DNA of 14,203 nucleotides from Candidatus Nealsoniibacteriota bacterium (GCA_016181985.1 JACOYG010000040.1:1-14203), one strand, 5' to 3'. Positions 1 through 7,914 are shown, numbered from the stretch's first letter. Notes: a model not told the origin generated them from the sequence alone. Numbers and translations are program-made.

Positions 1-1
1 G

Positions 2-811
2 CTTTCAAAGTTGGAAATAATTGGTTTATCCCGGAAAGATCTGGAAGTGACCAACTATGTTCAGGTGGAGAAAACAATAAGCAGATTTCGTCCGGATGTT
101 TTGATTAATACTTCGGCCTATCATGCCGTGCCGATTTGCGAGAAGAATCCTTTAGAGGCGATGGCGGTAAATTTTTTGGCCGTTAAAAATTTGGCTCGTT
201 TATGCCAAAAGAAAAATATTTTTTTGGTGACTTTTAGCACCGATTATGTTTTTGACGGAGAAAAGAAACAGGCCTATTCGGAATCAGATGAACCCGCCCC
301 TCTTCAGGTCTATGGACTGTCCAAACTGGCCGGCGAGGAAGCGGCTCTCCGTCTTTACCACAAGGGAGTCTTAGTTATTCGGACGGCCGGGCTTTATGGC
401 GGGGCCAAAGGCGCTGTCAGCAAGGGGGGTAATTTTGTTTTAAATATCATGAAGGAAGCGCGAGACAAAAAAACCGTAACGGTGCGTTCCGATCAGGTGA
501 CCAGCACCACTTATGCCGGCGACCTAAGCCGGGCCACTTTGGCCTTGTTAAAACGCAAAGCGTCGGGTGGCGTTTACCATTTGACCAACGAGGGTCACTG
601 CAGTTGGTATGAATTTGCCAAAGAAATTTACCGGCTGGCCGGAATCACCAAAAAATTAATTCCGGTGGACCGCAGTAGCCAAAGCTTCTCACCCCAAAGG
701 CCGAAGTTTTCAGTTTTAAAAAATAATAAAGCTAAAAAACTTGGCGTTGTTCTGCCGACCTGGCGGACGGGGCTGAAATCTTATTTTGCTTATTTGGCTT
801 CTGTCAAATGA
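2..811 (+). CDS. rfbD: dTDP-4-dehydrorhamnose reductase-like SDR (RmlD/RfbD family), 5'-truncated
   Basis: This NAD(P)H-dependent reductase family performs the last step of dTDP-L-rhamnose synthesis, or a similar 4-keto-sugar reduction, in the cytoplasm. The frame is open to the left edge, so the N-terminus with the GxxGxxG nucleotide-binding loop is missing. A TTG at position 11 is not a believable start. Visible signatures are STDYVFDG, then YGLSKLAGE with the YxxxK catalytic pair (about residues 104 and 108 of the fragment), then RTAGLYG, and a C-terminal part with CSWYEFAKEIY, typical of RmlD C-termini. The early motif reads AYHAVPICE; the usual form has Asp where this has Pro. The stop overlaps the next gene by 4 bp (ATGA), so the two are probably translationally coupled. 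The rmlA, rmlB and rmlC partners would have to lie upstream, outside the window. The family call is firm; the exact substrate is inferred. Confidence 0.88.
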   Translation, partial: LSKLEIIGLSRKDLEVTNYVQVEKTISRFRPDVLINTSAYHAVPICEKNPLEAMAVNFLAVKNLARLCQKKNIFLVTFSTDYVFDGEKKQAYSESDEPAPLQVYGLSKLAGEEAALRLYHKGVLVIRTAGLYGGAKGAVSKGGNFVLNIMKEARDKKTVTVRSDQVTSTTYAGDLSRATLALLKRKASGGVYHLTNEGHCSWYEFAKEIYRLAGITKKLIPVDRSSQSFSPQRPKFSVLKNNKAKKLGVVLPTWRTGLKSYFAYLASVK

Positions 812-1929
812 AAACCGTCATTTCTAAAAATTTATGTCCGCTCTGCGGTTCCGCTCGAACCAGCAATTTTTTTAACCTGGACTGCGGCAACTGGGACCGC
901 TCTACTCTTTATCCGTCCGTCAAAATAGCGGTTTGCCGGAAATGCGGGCATATTTTTAATCAGTTAACTTCAGCCGAAATAACCGGTTTGACGCAATACT
1001 ATGATAAAGAGTATGCCCTGACCAATCTTGATTCCGGGGATGAAACCAGCGACCGGCCTGGTAGTTGTAATATGCTGACCAAAAAAAGATACGACCAGTT
1101 GTTTCACTTTATTTCTCCCTATCTCAAGAAGCGTTTTCGGATTTTGGATGTGGGTTGCGCCGGGGGCGGTTTTTTGAGATATCTGCGCCAAAAAGGATGG
1201 TTGAGGCTTTATGGAGTGGATCCGACTAAAAAGTATGTTAACTACGCGCAGAAAAAAAACAGCGGCCAAGTCAAATTGGGCAGCGCCGAAGCCGTTTCTT
1301 TTAAGGATGGTTCTATGGATATGCTGATTTTAGACCAAGTGATGGAACATCTCATTGATCCTCGCCAAGCTCTGCGAGAAGCCAAAAGAGTTTTAACTGC
1401 AAACGGTTTGCTTTGTATCAGCGTGCCGGACGCTTCCCGATACGGCCGGAGATATTTTTTCGATTTTTTTTGGTTTTTGGTCCGAGAACATATTCAGCAC
1501 TTTGATTTGGAACATCTCAAATTGGCGGCGGCTTTGGAAGGATTTGAGTTGTTGACGGAATCAAAATCAGAATTGCCGATGACCAGTGAAAAAATGATTT
1601 TGCCGGTTTTAAGCGCGGTTTTTCGTTTGGCAGTCATCAGTCGCTTAGCTGTTTTGCGTCGGCCGGTCTATGCTTGGGGGATCGGTCGGGAATTTTTATA
1701 TCTTTATGAGTCAGCCGGTCTCAAAAAATGCCATCTCGCCGGGCTAATCGATCTTAATTCTTACAAACAAAAAAAAATTTCCATTGACGGACGGCCAATG
1801 GGCGAACCGATGGTTCTCAAACAGGCTTCCCCTGATTCCGTTTTGATTATTAGTGCGGTGGCTCATACTAAACCGATAAAAAAAGAAGCCCGGAAACTGG
1901 GTTATCGCGGGCAAATTTTAGCTATTTAA
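808..1929 (+). CDS. Zinc-binding class I SAM methyltransferase, sugar C-methyltransferase-like architecture
   Basis: This 373-residue cytoplasmic protein probably methylates a sugar nucleotide or glycan. An N-terminal zinc-ribbon-like module has CPLC (Cys10, Cys13) and CRKC (Cys43, Cys46). A Rossmann methyltransferase core follows, with SAM motif I ILDVGCAGGGF (about 112-122) and a later DQVMEHLIDP acidic loop. The segment REHIQHFDLEHL resembles the catalytic YHEH region of sugar C-methyltransferases, but the first residue is Arg, not Tyr. The last 90 or so residues (from AWGIG) look like a second Rossmann-like domain, as in the C-terminal domain of that family. It overlaps rfbD by 4 bp and the GT4 gene follows after 2 bp, so it is inside the operon. 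It is a divergent relative of the C-methyltransferase at 8145-9365. Methyltransferase is certain; C- versus O-methylation is not. Confidence 0.85.
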   Translation: MKTVISKNLCPLCGSARTSNFFNLDCGNWDRSTLYPSVKIAVCRKCGHIFNQLTSAEITGLTQYYDKEYALTNLDSGDETSDRPGSCNMLTKKRYDQLFHFISPYLKKRFRILDVGCAGGGFLRYLRQKGWLRLYGVDPTKKYVNYAQKKNSGQVKLGSAEAVSFKDGSMDMLILDQVMEHLIDPRQALREAKRVLTANGLLCISVPDASRYGRRYFFDFFWFLVREHIQHFDLEHLKLAAALEGFELLTESKSELPMTSEKMILPVLSAVFRLAVISRLAVLRRPVYAWGIGREFLYLYESAGLKKCHLAGLIDLNSYKQKKISIDGRPMGEPMVLKQASPDSVLIISAVAHTKPIKKEARKLGYRGQILAI

Positions 1930-1931
1930 AC

Positions 1932-3287
1932 ATGTCCAAAGTTTTAACCAAAAAAGTTCTTCACCTTACTCCCCATTTGGGCGGTGGAGTGGGGCGAGTG
2001 CTTTTAAGTTATTTGACCAAAGCGCAAGGCCGCTCTTTTTTTACGCATCAAATAGCTTGTCTTGATTATGCCAATGATAGCGCCTTGGCCAAAGCCGAAA
2101 ACCTGGCGCTGGATATGGTAGATAAGATGTCTTTAAAAAAGAAGGACTTACTTGGACTCATAGCTGAAGCCGACATTGTTTTGATACATTGGTGGAACCA
2201 TCCTTTACTTTATGATTTTTTAGTCCGGACAGTTTTACCGCCATGCCGTTTGGCACTTTGGAGCCATATTTCCGGCTTTCATCCCCCTTATGTTTTTACC
2301 GAAAAAATTTTAAATTATCCCGATATTTTTGTTTGTACCACTCCTTTAAGTCTGCAAACCGAGGAAGTTGACAATCTGAAGGACGAGCAAAAAAAACATT
2401 TGCGGGTGGTTTGGTCCACCGGAGGGGTGGAGCATGTTAAAGCCGTTAAACCAAGAAAACATGCCGGGTTCAACATTGGCTATATCGGAACGGTTGATTA
2501 CGCCAAACTGCATCCTAACTTTTTAAAAATGTGCGGGAAAATAAATATTCCCGAGGTAAAATTTGTGGTCTGCGGGGGGCCAAACGAAAAAGAGATAAAA
2601 CAAGAAGCGGGAAAATTGGGTCTGGCCGAAAAATTTGATTTTACCGGTCCGGTTAATGATATAACCAAATACCTGGCTCTTTTTGATATTTTTGGCTATC
2701 CATTATCCCCCTCTCATTATGGAACTTGCGATCAGGTTTTGCAGGAAAGTATGGCGGCCGGAGTGGTGCCGGTGGTCTTGCCAAATCGAATGGAAAAATA
2801 TATGGTCAAACACGGGTTTACCGGCCTAGTGGCCAAAGACGAGAAAGATTATGTTCGAGCCATTCAAAAATTACATCGCAATAAGGATTTAAGGAATAAC
2901 CTCTCTAAAAATGCTAAAGAATATGCCGTCAAAACATTTACCGCCTCAAAAACGGTGCAGGATTGGAAAAACATTTTTGAAGAAGCTTTGACTTTGCCGA
3001 AGACTGTTAAAAAATGGGACAGGGAAGAAAAAAGCAAAATATCGGCGGCCGAAATATTTTTAGAATCTTTGGGCAGTTATGGCCAGAATTTTAATTCTTA
3101 TCTTCAGGCCCGAACAGTCCGGGAAAGAGAAGGGGCGGAAAAGCGAATCAAGAAACTGGCCGAGTCAAAAGTTTGGCGATCAGAAACCAGAGGGACGACC
3201 CATCATTACCATTCTTTTTTCCCCAAAGATCGCCATCTTTCCCTCTGGAGCCAACTAATGAAGGAAGCGGGAAAACAAAAGTCATGA
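1932..3287 (+). CDS. GT4-family glycosyltransferase with C-terminal extension
   Basis: This 451-residue GT-B fold enzyme should transfer a sugar from a nucleotide donor to a growing glycan at the cytoplasmic face of the membrane. The N-terminal half starts KKVLHLTPHLGGGVGRVLLS, the usual acceptor-side glycine-rich loop. The C-terminal half has IGYIGTVDYAKLHPN, VVCGGPNEKEI, FTGPVND and the donor-binding region GTCDQVLQESMAAGVVPVV. The second Glu of the usual E-x7-E pair is present; the position of the first holds Gly. About 90 residues after the GT4 domain (from about 360) are charged and match nothing I recognise. The 4-bp ATGA overlap (3284-3287) with the next gene indicates coupling. No signal peptide or membrane helix is visible. 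Donor and acceptor cannot be read from the sequence. Confidence 0.87.
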   Translation: MSKVLTKKVLHLTPHLGGGVGRVLLSYLTKAQGRSFFTHQIACLDYANDSALAKAENLALDMVDKMSLKKKDLLGLIAEADIVLIHWWNHPLLYDFLVRTVLPPCRLALWSHISGFHPPYVFTEKILNYPDIFVCTTPLSLQTEEVDNLKDEQKKHLRVVWSTGGVEHVKAVKPRKHAGFNIGYIGTVDYAKLHPNFLKMCGKINIPEVKFVVCGGPNEKEIKQEAGKLGLAEKFDFTGPVNDITKYLALFDIFGYPLSPSHYGTCDQVLQESMAAGVVPVVLPNRMEKYMVKHGFTGLVAKDEKDYVRAIQKLHRNKDLRNNLSKNAKEYAVKTFTASKTVQDWKNIFEEALTLPKTVKKWDREEKSKISAAEIFLESLGSYGQNFNSYLQARTVREREGAEKRIKKLAESKVWRSETRGTTHHYHSFFPKDRHLSLWSQLMKEAGKQKS

Positions 3288-4042
3288 AAAAAAATAATCC
3301 ATTAAAACAATTTCGGCTGGATGTTGTTAAGCGGGCCGCTGCTTATCAAAACAACAAACCGCTTCAACAAGCTCGACAAAACTTACACAACGAAATGGTC
3401 AAGGCCGGGTATGCTTATAACTTTTTTTGGCTGGGAGTGCCCATCATCCAGCCCCCGGCGGAAATTCAGGGTTTGCAGGAAATTATCTGGGAGGTTAAAC
3501 CCGATCTGATTATTGAGACTGGCATTGCCCATGGGGGCTCTTTGGTTTTCAGCGCTTCCATGCTGGCGCTTTTGGAAACTTGCGGGAAAATAAAAAACGG
3601 CCAGGTGATTGGCATAGACATTGAAATCCGTCCGCATAATAAAAAAGCCATTCTGGCTCATCCTTTAAGTAAAAAAATCACTATGATGGAGGGGTCCAGC
3701 ATTGACTCGAAGATTATTAAAAGGGTAGTAGAATTAGCCAAAAACAAAAAAAGAACCATGGTTTGTTTAGACAGCAACCATACCCATGACCACGTTTTGG
3801 CCGAACTTAAGGCCTATACTTCTTTGGTTAATATTGGTAGTTATTGCGTAGTGGGGGACACCGGGATTGAAGATTTACCGGCGGCGACGGTTCCCGATCG
3901 CCCCTGGAGCAAAGGAAACAATCCTAAAACGGCCGTGTGGGAATTTTTAAAAACAAATAAAAATTTTAAAATTGATAAGGTGATCGAGTCAAAACTGATT
4001 TTGACCGGATCGCCCGACGGGTACTTAAAAAGAATCAAATGA
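3284..4042 (+). CDS. CmcI-like (cephalosporin hydroxylase family, PF04989-type) protein, probable glycan methyltransferase
   Basis: This 252-residue protein resembles the CmcI family: SAM/Mg-dependent Rossmann proteins first named from cephamycin synthesis and often found as sugar O-methyltransferase-like proteins in glycan clusters. Visible features are IIETGIAHGGS (about 77-86, the SAM-loop equivalent), VIGIDIEIRPHN (about 109-119, with the acidic residue after the second strand), a GSSID motif (about 137-141) and CLDSNHTHDH (161-170) followed by GSYCVVGDT. The C-terminal DRPWSKGNNPKTAVWEF is typical of the family. I place the start at the ATG at 3284 because it forms an ATGA overlap with the GT4 gene. 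The longer frame from 3173 would overlap that gene by 115 bp and adds unrelated residues. The gene is followed by a structured spacer. Family membership is well supported; the reaction is inferred. Confidence 0.85.
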   Translation: MKKNNPLKQFRLDVVKRAAAYQNNKPLQQARQNLHNEMVKAGYAYNFFWLGVPIIQPPAEIQGLQEIIWEVKPDLIIETGIAHGGSLVFSASMLALLETCGKIKNGQVIGIDIEIRPHNKKAILAHPLSKKITMMEGSSIDSKIIKRVVELAKNKKRTMVCLDSNHTHDHVLAELKAYTSLVNIGSYCVVGDTGIEDLPAATVPDRPWSKGNNPKTAVWEFLKTNKNFKIDKVIESKLILTGSPDGYLKRIK

Positions 4043-4055
4043 TAAAGAATAAATT

Positions 4056-4185
4056 AGGAAAATCAGCCATACACCTACCTGAAAACTCCCGAGGAGATTC
4101 TGGTCGGGCTAAAGCACCGACCAAGAAACTTCTCCTGACAGCGAAAAGTCGAGGGTCGAAGGTAGGTCGTATGGCTGATTTTCCT
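4056..4185. repeat. Nested inverted-repeat element 1 (MITE-like or structured RNA)
   Basis: A left arm at 4056-4080 (AGGAAAATCAGCCATAC, then ACCTACCT) pairs with 4160-4185. The match is perfect except for one extra base in the right arm. Inside, AGGAGA (4092-4097) pairs with TCTCCT (4131-4136), and TTC (4098-4100) with GAA (4125-4127). The core TGGTCGG (4101-4107) pairs with CCGACCA (4117-4123) around a GC-TAAA-GC tip. TTA flanks both ends (4054-4056 and 4185-4187) when the arms are trimmed by one base, which could be a target duplication or chance. No T-run follows, so it is not a standard terminator. The right arm ends 11 bp before the GT2 start codon. It could be a non-autonomous mobile element or an RNA structure; I recognise no known family. 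Confidence 0.75.
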
Positions 4186-4196
4186 TAAAGTTTAAT

Positions 4197-5105
4197 ATGA
4201 ATAATCAACCTGCCAACCAACTAGTCAGCATTGGGCTGGCCACTTTTAATCGGGCTTCTTTGCTAAAGAGAGCGGTGGATTCTTTGTTGGCGCAGACCTA
4301 CCCTCATTTTGAATTGATTATTTCAGATAACGCCTCGACGGACGAGACCGAACAGATTTGCCGAGAGTATGCCCAAAAAGATGGCCGGATCAGATATTTC
4401 CGGCAGGAGAAAAGCATCGGAGCGGTGGCCCAGCCGGATTTTTTAATCAGTAAAATCAAAGGAGATTATTTCATGTTTGCCTCCGACGATGACTGGTGGC
4501 ATCCCGATTTTATTCTGCGGTTGAAAGAAACTTTGGACCAGCATTCGGAATACGGCCTGGCCATGAGTTCTTTAAGGCAAGTCCGTCTGGACGGCAGTCT
4601 GATTAACGAAATTCGCTACGATGGGGCTAATGATCTGTCGTCTTTCAGTTCCGGCCGGATTTTTACGGCCGTGCTCAAAAAAAATCCTCCTGTCCACTTT
4701 TTTATTATGGGACTTTTTAGAACGGAAGTATTTAAAAAACTTTTGTGGAAACCAAACGAACGGGTTTTGGGCAGCGACAAAATCCTGATGTATGAAGCCG
4801 CTCTTTTTACTCGTTTTTACTCTTTGCCGGATATTTTGTGGCATAGAACTATCCATCCCGGGCCGGACGCGGAGCATTATGGCCATGATTACCGGAAAGT
4901 GGTGGAAAATCGATGGGCTTATTTTCGCCACGTAAAAGTGGCGGTTTCCAGTTTGTTTCGTTCGCCCAATATTTCTTTGTCTAGAAAAGTTTTTCTCTTG
5001 CCGCCTAAAATACTGGAGATGGTCTGGACTTACAAGAAACACCTCTTAAGAGAGTTATGGCCGGGCGGTTTTCGGCAGTTAAAGCAACTTCTAAAAAAGG
5101 GATAA
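4197..5105 (+). CDS. GT2-family (GT-A) glycosyltransferase
   Basis: This 302-residue inverting GT-A glycosyltransferase should add a sugar from a nucleotide donor to a membrane-linked or nascent glycan. The N-terminal nucleotide-binding domain opens VSIGLATFNRASLLKRAVDS and continues with LIISDNASTDET (uridine/ribose-binding Asp at about 44) and the metal-binding FASDDDWWHPDF (DDD at 97-99). The C-terminal 100 residues are basic and lack clear membrane helices, so membrane association would be peripheral. The ATG at 4197 is preceded by no clear Shine-Dalgarno site, only the right arm of the nested palindrome, which may affect initiation. The last 15 bp overlap the convergent GT4 gene on the other strand. 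Family call is firm; specificity is unknown. Confidence 0.88.
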   Translation: MNNQPANQLVSIGLATFNRASLLKRAVDSLLAQTYPHFELIISDNASTDETEQICREYAQKDGRIRYFRQEKSIGAVAQPDFLISKIKGDYFMFASDDDWWHPDFILRLKETLDQHSEYGLAMSSLRQVRLDGSLINEIRYDGANDLSSFSSGRIFTAVLKKNPPVHFFIMGLFRTEVFKKLLWKPNERVLGSDKILMYEAALFTRFYSLPDILWHRTIHPGPDAEHYGHDYRKVVENRWAYFRHVKVAVSSLFRSPNISLSRKVFLLPPKILEMVWTYKKHLLRELWPGGFRQLKQLLKKG

Positions 5106-6134
5106 AATCTCTTGGGCTAAAATTTTTGGCGTTAATTCTTTTTGGTATAACTCAAAGGCGTTGTCGGCTATTTTTCCGGCCTGTTCTGGATTATTTTTTA
5201 TCTCCAAAATTTTGGCGGCCAAATCTTGAACGTCGGCCGGCCGGCAAGCGAAGCAGGTTTTGTTTTCTTGCAAAAGCTCCAGAATGCCTTTGTTGCGGGC
5301 GGTGAGGTAGGGGATTTTCATAATCATGCTCTCAAAGGCTTTATGGGGAATGGTTCGGTTCAGACGATCATGGGCGGATAACTGACCTAAGCTCAAATGA
5401 CATTCCTGCATTTTAATTCTTAGTTGGCTTTGATTCAGTTTTTCGCTGAACCATTCTATATTTTTAGAGTCAAAACTTTGAAGTGTTTTTTTTACTTTAT
5501 CAGCCATCAAGCCGGAGCCGATGATTTTAAACTTGACATTTTCATTTTTGAGAAGACGGGCGGCTTTGACGGCGTACTCTACTCCCGACTCCGGCAGAAA
5601 TCCTCCTCGGAACAAAACAGTAAAGTTTGGCAATTTCGGGATGGCCGGGTCGTAAAAAAATACGGCATCATCCACGCCGGTCCAAGCGCGCTGAAGTTTG
5701 CGGGCCGGCAAAAAGAATTTTTTCATCAGCCATTTTCTCTGTTCATTACTTTCTACCAGACTGACGCTGGCCGAATGAAAAGCTAGCCAGTCGGTTAACC
5801 AGCAGTAAAGGGCTTTTAATGAAAAAGGAGAAGCTTGTCCGCGGGAGATGATGATTCCTTCATATAAAGACCCTAAAGCGTTGAAGATGATTTTTTTTCG
5901 AGAAATTAAGCGCACCAAAGGAACCAAAATATGGGCCGTATAGCCGACCCATAAAATATCACAGCTGTTTCTGACCGCCCGATATTTTTTAAAAATTTCC
6001 CAAAGTTTTTTTATTCCCGGCGAGTGATCACGGCAATCTACGACTGTCATCCCATTTTCTTTCAACCCTCTCAAATAGACCGCATCGCGCGGGGGAATAT
6101 CTTTGGTAAGATTGAGATAGCAAATTTTAAGCAT
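5091..6134 (-). CDS. GT4-family glycosyltransferase
   Basis: This 347-residue GT-B glycosyltransferase probably acts in the cytoplasm on the same surface glycan. I start it at the ATG at 6134 (MLKICYLNLTKD), which gives an 8-bp overlap with the methyltransferase upstream. A longer frame to 6167 adds only a non-homologous tail. Signatures are the N-terminal strand with RDAVYLRGLKENG, VLFRGGFLPESGVEYAVKAA at the start of the donor domain, FKIIGSGLMADKV, and RTIPHKAFESMIMKIPYLTA, which is the IPxKxxE form of the donor site seen in CapM/WbuB-like enzymes. It is the last gene of the minus-strand operon and its end overlaps the plus-strand GT2 by 15 bp, with no terminator between the two operons. 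Confidence 0.86.
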   Translation of the reverse strand: MLKICYLNLTKDIPPRDAVYLRGLKENGMTVVDCRDHSPGIKKLWEIFKKYRAVRNSCDILWVGYTAHILVPLVRLISRKKIIFNALGSLYEGIIISRGQASPFSLKALYCWLTDWLAFHSASVSLVESNEQRKWLMKKFFLPARKLQRAWTGVDDAVFFYDPAIPKLPNFTVLFRGGFLPESGVEYAVKAARLLKNENVKFKIIGSGLMADKVKKTLQSFDSKNIEWFSEKLNQSQLRIKMQECHLSLGQLSAHDRLNRTIPHKAFESMIMKIPYLTARNKGILELLQENKTCFACRPADVQDLAAKILEIKNNPEQAGKIADNAFELYQKELTPKILAQEILSLF

Positions 6135-6816
6135 TCTTTTGAGCGAAAACAAAAATAAAAATTCCAAAACGCTTCAGCGGAGTTTTTCCCAGCGCTTTAT
6201 TTAAAGAGTCAAAACGGGCAAAGGGTAAAACCGGCAGCTGTTTTTCTTCCATAATCTGAAAGTGGTGTTTTTGGAGCATGGGGCGGATTTTGGAGAAAGT
6301 CATAAATTCCCGCAGGGAGTCTTCTTCAAAGTACATTCCCTTTTTAAGACCAAAAAAACGAAGAGCGGCTCTTAAACGGTCGTAAAATTTGACGGGGAAA
6401 TTACTGGCGCCGGAAATTAACAAACGCCCTCCCGGTTTTAAGACTCGATAGGCTTCGGCTAAAAAGTTATCGGGATTATCCAGATAAAAAATCATCTCGG
6501 CCGAGATGACGCTGTCAAAAGAGTTATCTTCAAAGGGCAGTTTTTCGGCGTCACATTCGTAAGCTTCAAGACCGCGCTTTCTAATTTCTGCCACCATGCC
6601 GGGGGCGATGTCCGTGGCTACGACGGGATGGTGGGCTGAAAGAAAATGGGAAATTTCTCCCGTTCCGGCGCCGACTTCCAAACATTTTCCTTTGGCCCAG
6701 CCAGCCAAAATTTTTTTGCGGATCTCTATCAAATAAGAGTTGCTTATCTCGTTGTAACGGGGAGCAATCTGGTCAAAAATTTTTTTAAACTCCGAGTTGG
6801 TTGGTTTGTTAGACAT
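6127..6816 (-). CDS. Class I SAM-dependent methyltransferase (Methyltransf_11 type)
   Basis: This 229-residue methyltransferase has a complete core: CLEVGAGTGEISHFL (motif I, about 45-59), ATDIAPGMV with the SAM-ribose acid, CDAEKLPFEDNSFDSVISA (motif II region) and a YRVLKPGGRLLIS motif (motif III). There is no zinc module and no membrane segment. The substrate cannot be told from the sequence. Its place between two glycosyltransferases suggests methylation of a sugar, a sugar nucleotide or a glycan terminus. Its ATG shares one base with the stop of the upstream GT2 (TAATG), and its end overlaps the GT4 start by 8 bp, so all three are probably made from one transcript. A ubiquinone/menaquinone-type methyltransferase is the main alternative on motif grounds, but the context argues against it. 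Confidence 0.86.
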   Translation of the reverse strand: MSNKPTNSEFKKIFDQIAPRYNEISNSYLIEIRKKILAGWAKGKCLEVGAGTGEISHFLSAHHPVVATDIAPGMVAEIRKRGLEAYECDAEKLPFEDNSFDSVISAEMIFYLDNPDNFLAEAYRVLKPGGRLLISGASNFPVKFYDRLRAALRFFGLKKGMYFEEDSLREFMTFSKIRPMLQKHHFQIMEEKQLPVLPFARFDSLNKALGKTPLKRFGIFIFVFAQKNA

Positions 6817-7493
6817 TAATATTTATGGAAGATCATGCGCAGAATTTTCCATCCGTCGCGAAGAGCATTGACTTTTGATTTTCCGGAGATACGCGGGCGT
6901 TCCACGGTTGGAACTTCTACAAAACTTAGTCCGGCCCGCTTGGCTTTTACCAAAAATTCGATGCAGATGCCATAATCATGCGACTGCAGGCCGAGTTTTT
7001 TGAAGTTACCGCGGGAAATCGCGCAGAAGAGGTATAAACTATCAGTGACATGCATACGATGCGCTAAGTTGGTCAGTTTGGTAAAAAGTCGGTTTCCGAA
7101 CCATCTTACCAAAGTGTCATCGTCGCTCCTGCCTCCTTGGGCGTACCGGGAGGCCAAAACCAGAGCATGGTCGCTGTATTTTTCCAGTAATTTTGGAATA
7201 TCAGCCGGATTTTGCGAGCCGTCAGCATCCATAATTATCACAATATCTCCGTTGGCCAGATCCAGGCCGTCATAAATAGCCCCTCCGAATTTTTCTCTTT
7301 TTTGTTCTATAAACTGGTCATTCGGACCCAGAGCATTTCTGGCTTCTTGTCCGGTATTGTCAGTAGAGTGTCCGTCAACTACAATGATTTCGTCCACATA
7401 ATCACGGGGGACTTCTTTGATTGTTTTACCAATACATCCCTCTTCGTTGAGAGCGGGGATAATTAAGGTAGTTTTTCTTCGAATTTCTTCCAT
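6816..7493 (-). CDS. DPM1-like GT2 glycosyltransferase (polyprenyl-phosphate sugar transferase type)
   Basis: This 225-residue GT-A enzyme resembles dolichol/polyprenyl-phosphate mannose or glucose synthases, which load a sugar on a lipid phosphate at the cytoplasmic membrane face. It shows LIIPALNEEGCIGKTI, IVVDGHSTDNT (Asp40), the long KFGGAIYDGLDLANGD segment, the metal-binding IIMDADGSQNP (89-91 DAD) and the late VEVPTVERPRISGKSKV that is typical of DPM1-like proteins. It lacks the C-terminal membrane helices of the GtrB/ArnC type, so it would be peripheral. The start at 7493 lies inside the cupin gene (31-bp overlap), and no later start leaves the first beta strand intact. It could supply the lipid-linked sugar for the small flippase-like protein at 11550-11933; that link is inferred. 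Confidence 0.86.
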   Translation of the reverse strand: MEEIRRKTTLIIPALNEEGCIGKTIKEVPRDYVDEIIVVDGHSTDNTGQEARNALGPNDQFIEQKREKFGGAIYDGLDLANGDIVIIMDADGSQNPADIPKLLEKYSDHALVLASRYAQGGRSDDDTLVRWFGNRLFTKLTNLAHRMHVTDSLYLFCAISRGNFKKLGLQSHDYGICIEFLVKAKRAGLSFVEVPTVERPRISGKSKVNALRDGWKILRMIFHKY

Positions 7494-7900
7494 TTGGCTT
7501 GAGTGATTAGAGAGGGTTTGACTCGGAAAGTGTCGCTTTCGTAATCTTCTCCGCCGCGCTGGCCGTGAGTGAAAACAAAAAATTGCTGGTTGTCGTTTAA
7601 AATTTCCAGGGCGTGAATTTCATAGGGCGGAGTGGTGACCATTTCTCCCTCCTTGACCACGACACTTTTTACTTTGCCCCATTGCTTCTTGGTTTTATCA
7701 TACTCCCGATAATAATAACGCAGACTACCTCTGGACATGTACATCGATTGAATAGTTTTTTTGTGGTAGTGGTCGCCGCGCAAGGCCCCCGCTTTTTTGG
7801 TGTTCAGCACCGAGACATGTTCAATGGAAGTCTTATAGAGAATGTCCGAGACATTTCCTCTTTTGTCTTGGTGGGCAATTTTGATTTTTGTTTTGGTCAT
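7463..7900 (-). CDS. Small cupin, WxcM/FdtA-like or sugar-epimerase-like
   Basis: This 145-residue single-domain cupin belongs with proteins that isomerise, epimerise or bind nucleotide-linked deoxysugars. Cupin motif 1 is RGDHYHKKTIQSMYMSRG (41-58) with metal- or base-type His44 and His46. Motif 2 is EGEMVTTPPYEIHALEI (84-100) with His96. The RGxHyHK form recalls the RGxHAHK of FdtA-type 3,4-ketoisomerases and the HYH motif of FnlB-like cupins, so a deoxysugar role is reasonable, but the exact reaction is not certain. Its start, ATG at 7900, has no Shine-Dalgarno site. The structured element 2 ends about 15 bp upstream. The 3' end overlaps the DPM1-like gene by 31 bp. A lone non-enzymatic sugar-binding cupin is an alternative. 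Confidence 0.78.
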   Translation of the reverse strand: MTKTKIKIAHQDKRGNVSDILYKTSIEHVSVLNTKKAGALRGDHYHKKTIQSMYMSRGSLRYYYREYDKTKKQWGKVKSVVVKEGEMVTTPPYEIHALEILNDNQQFFVFTHGQRGGEDYESDTFRVKPSLITQAKWKKFEEKLP

Positions 7901-7914
7901 AAAGTTTAGTTTAA

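Noticed and set aside
970..1269. Minus-strand open frame inside the first methyltransferase
   Set aside because: It lies wholly inside a well-supported gene and has no recognisable motif.
3173..3283. Longer start for the CmcI-like gene
   Set aside because: It would overlap the GT4 gene by 115 bp; the ATG at 3284 gives an ATGA overlap and starts the recognisable protein.
4056..4185. Element 1 as a Rho-independent terminator
   Set aside because: The stem is too long and nested, with no U-run after either arm.
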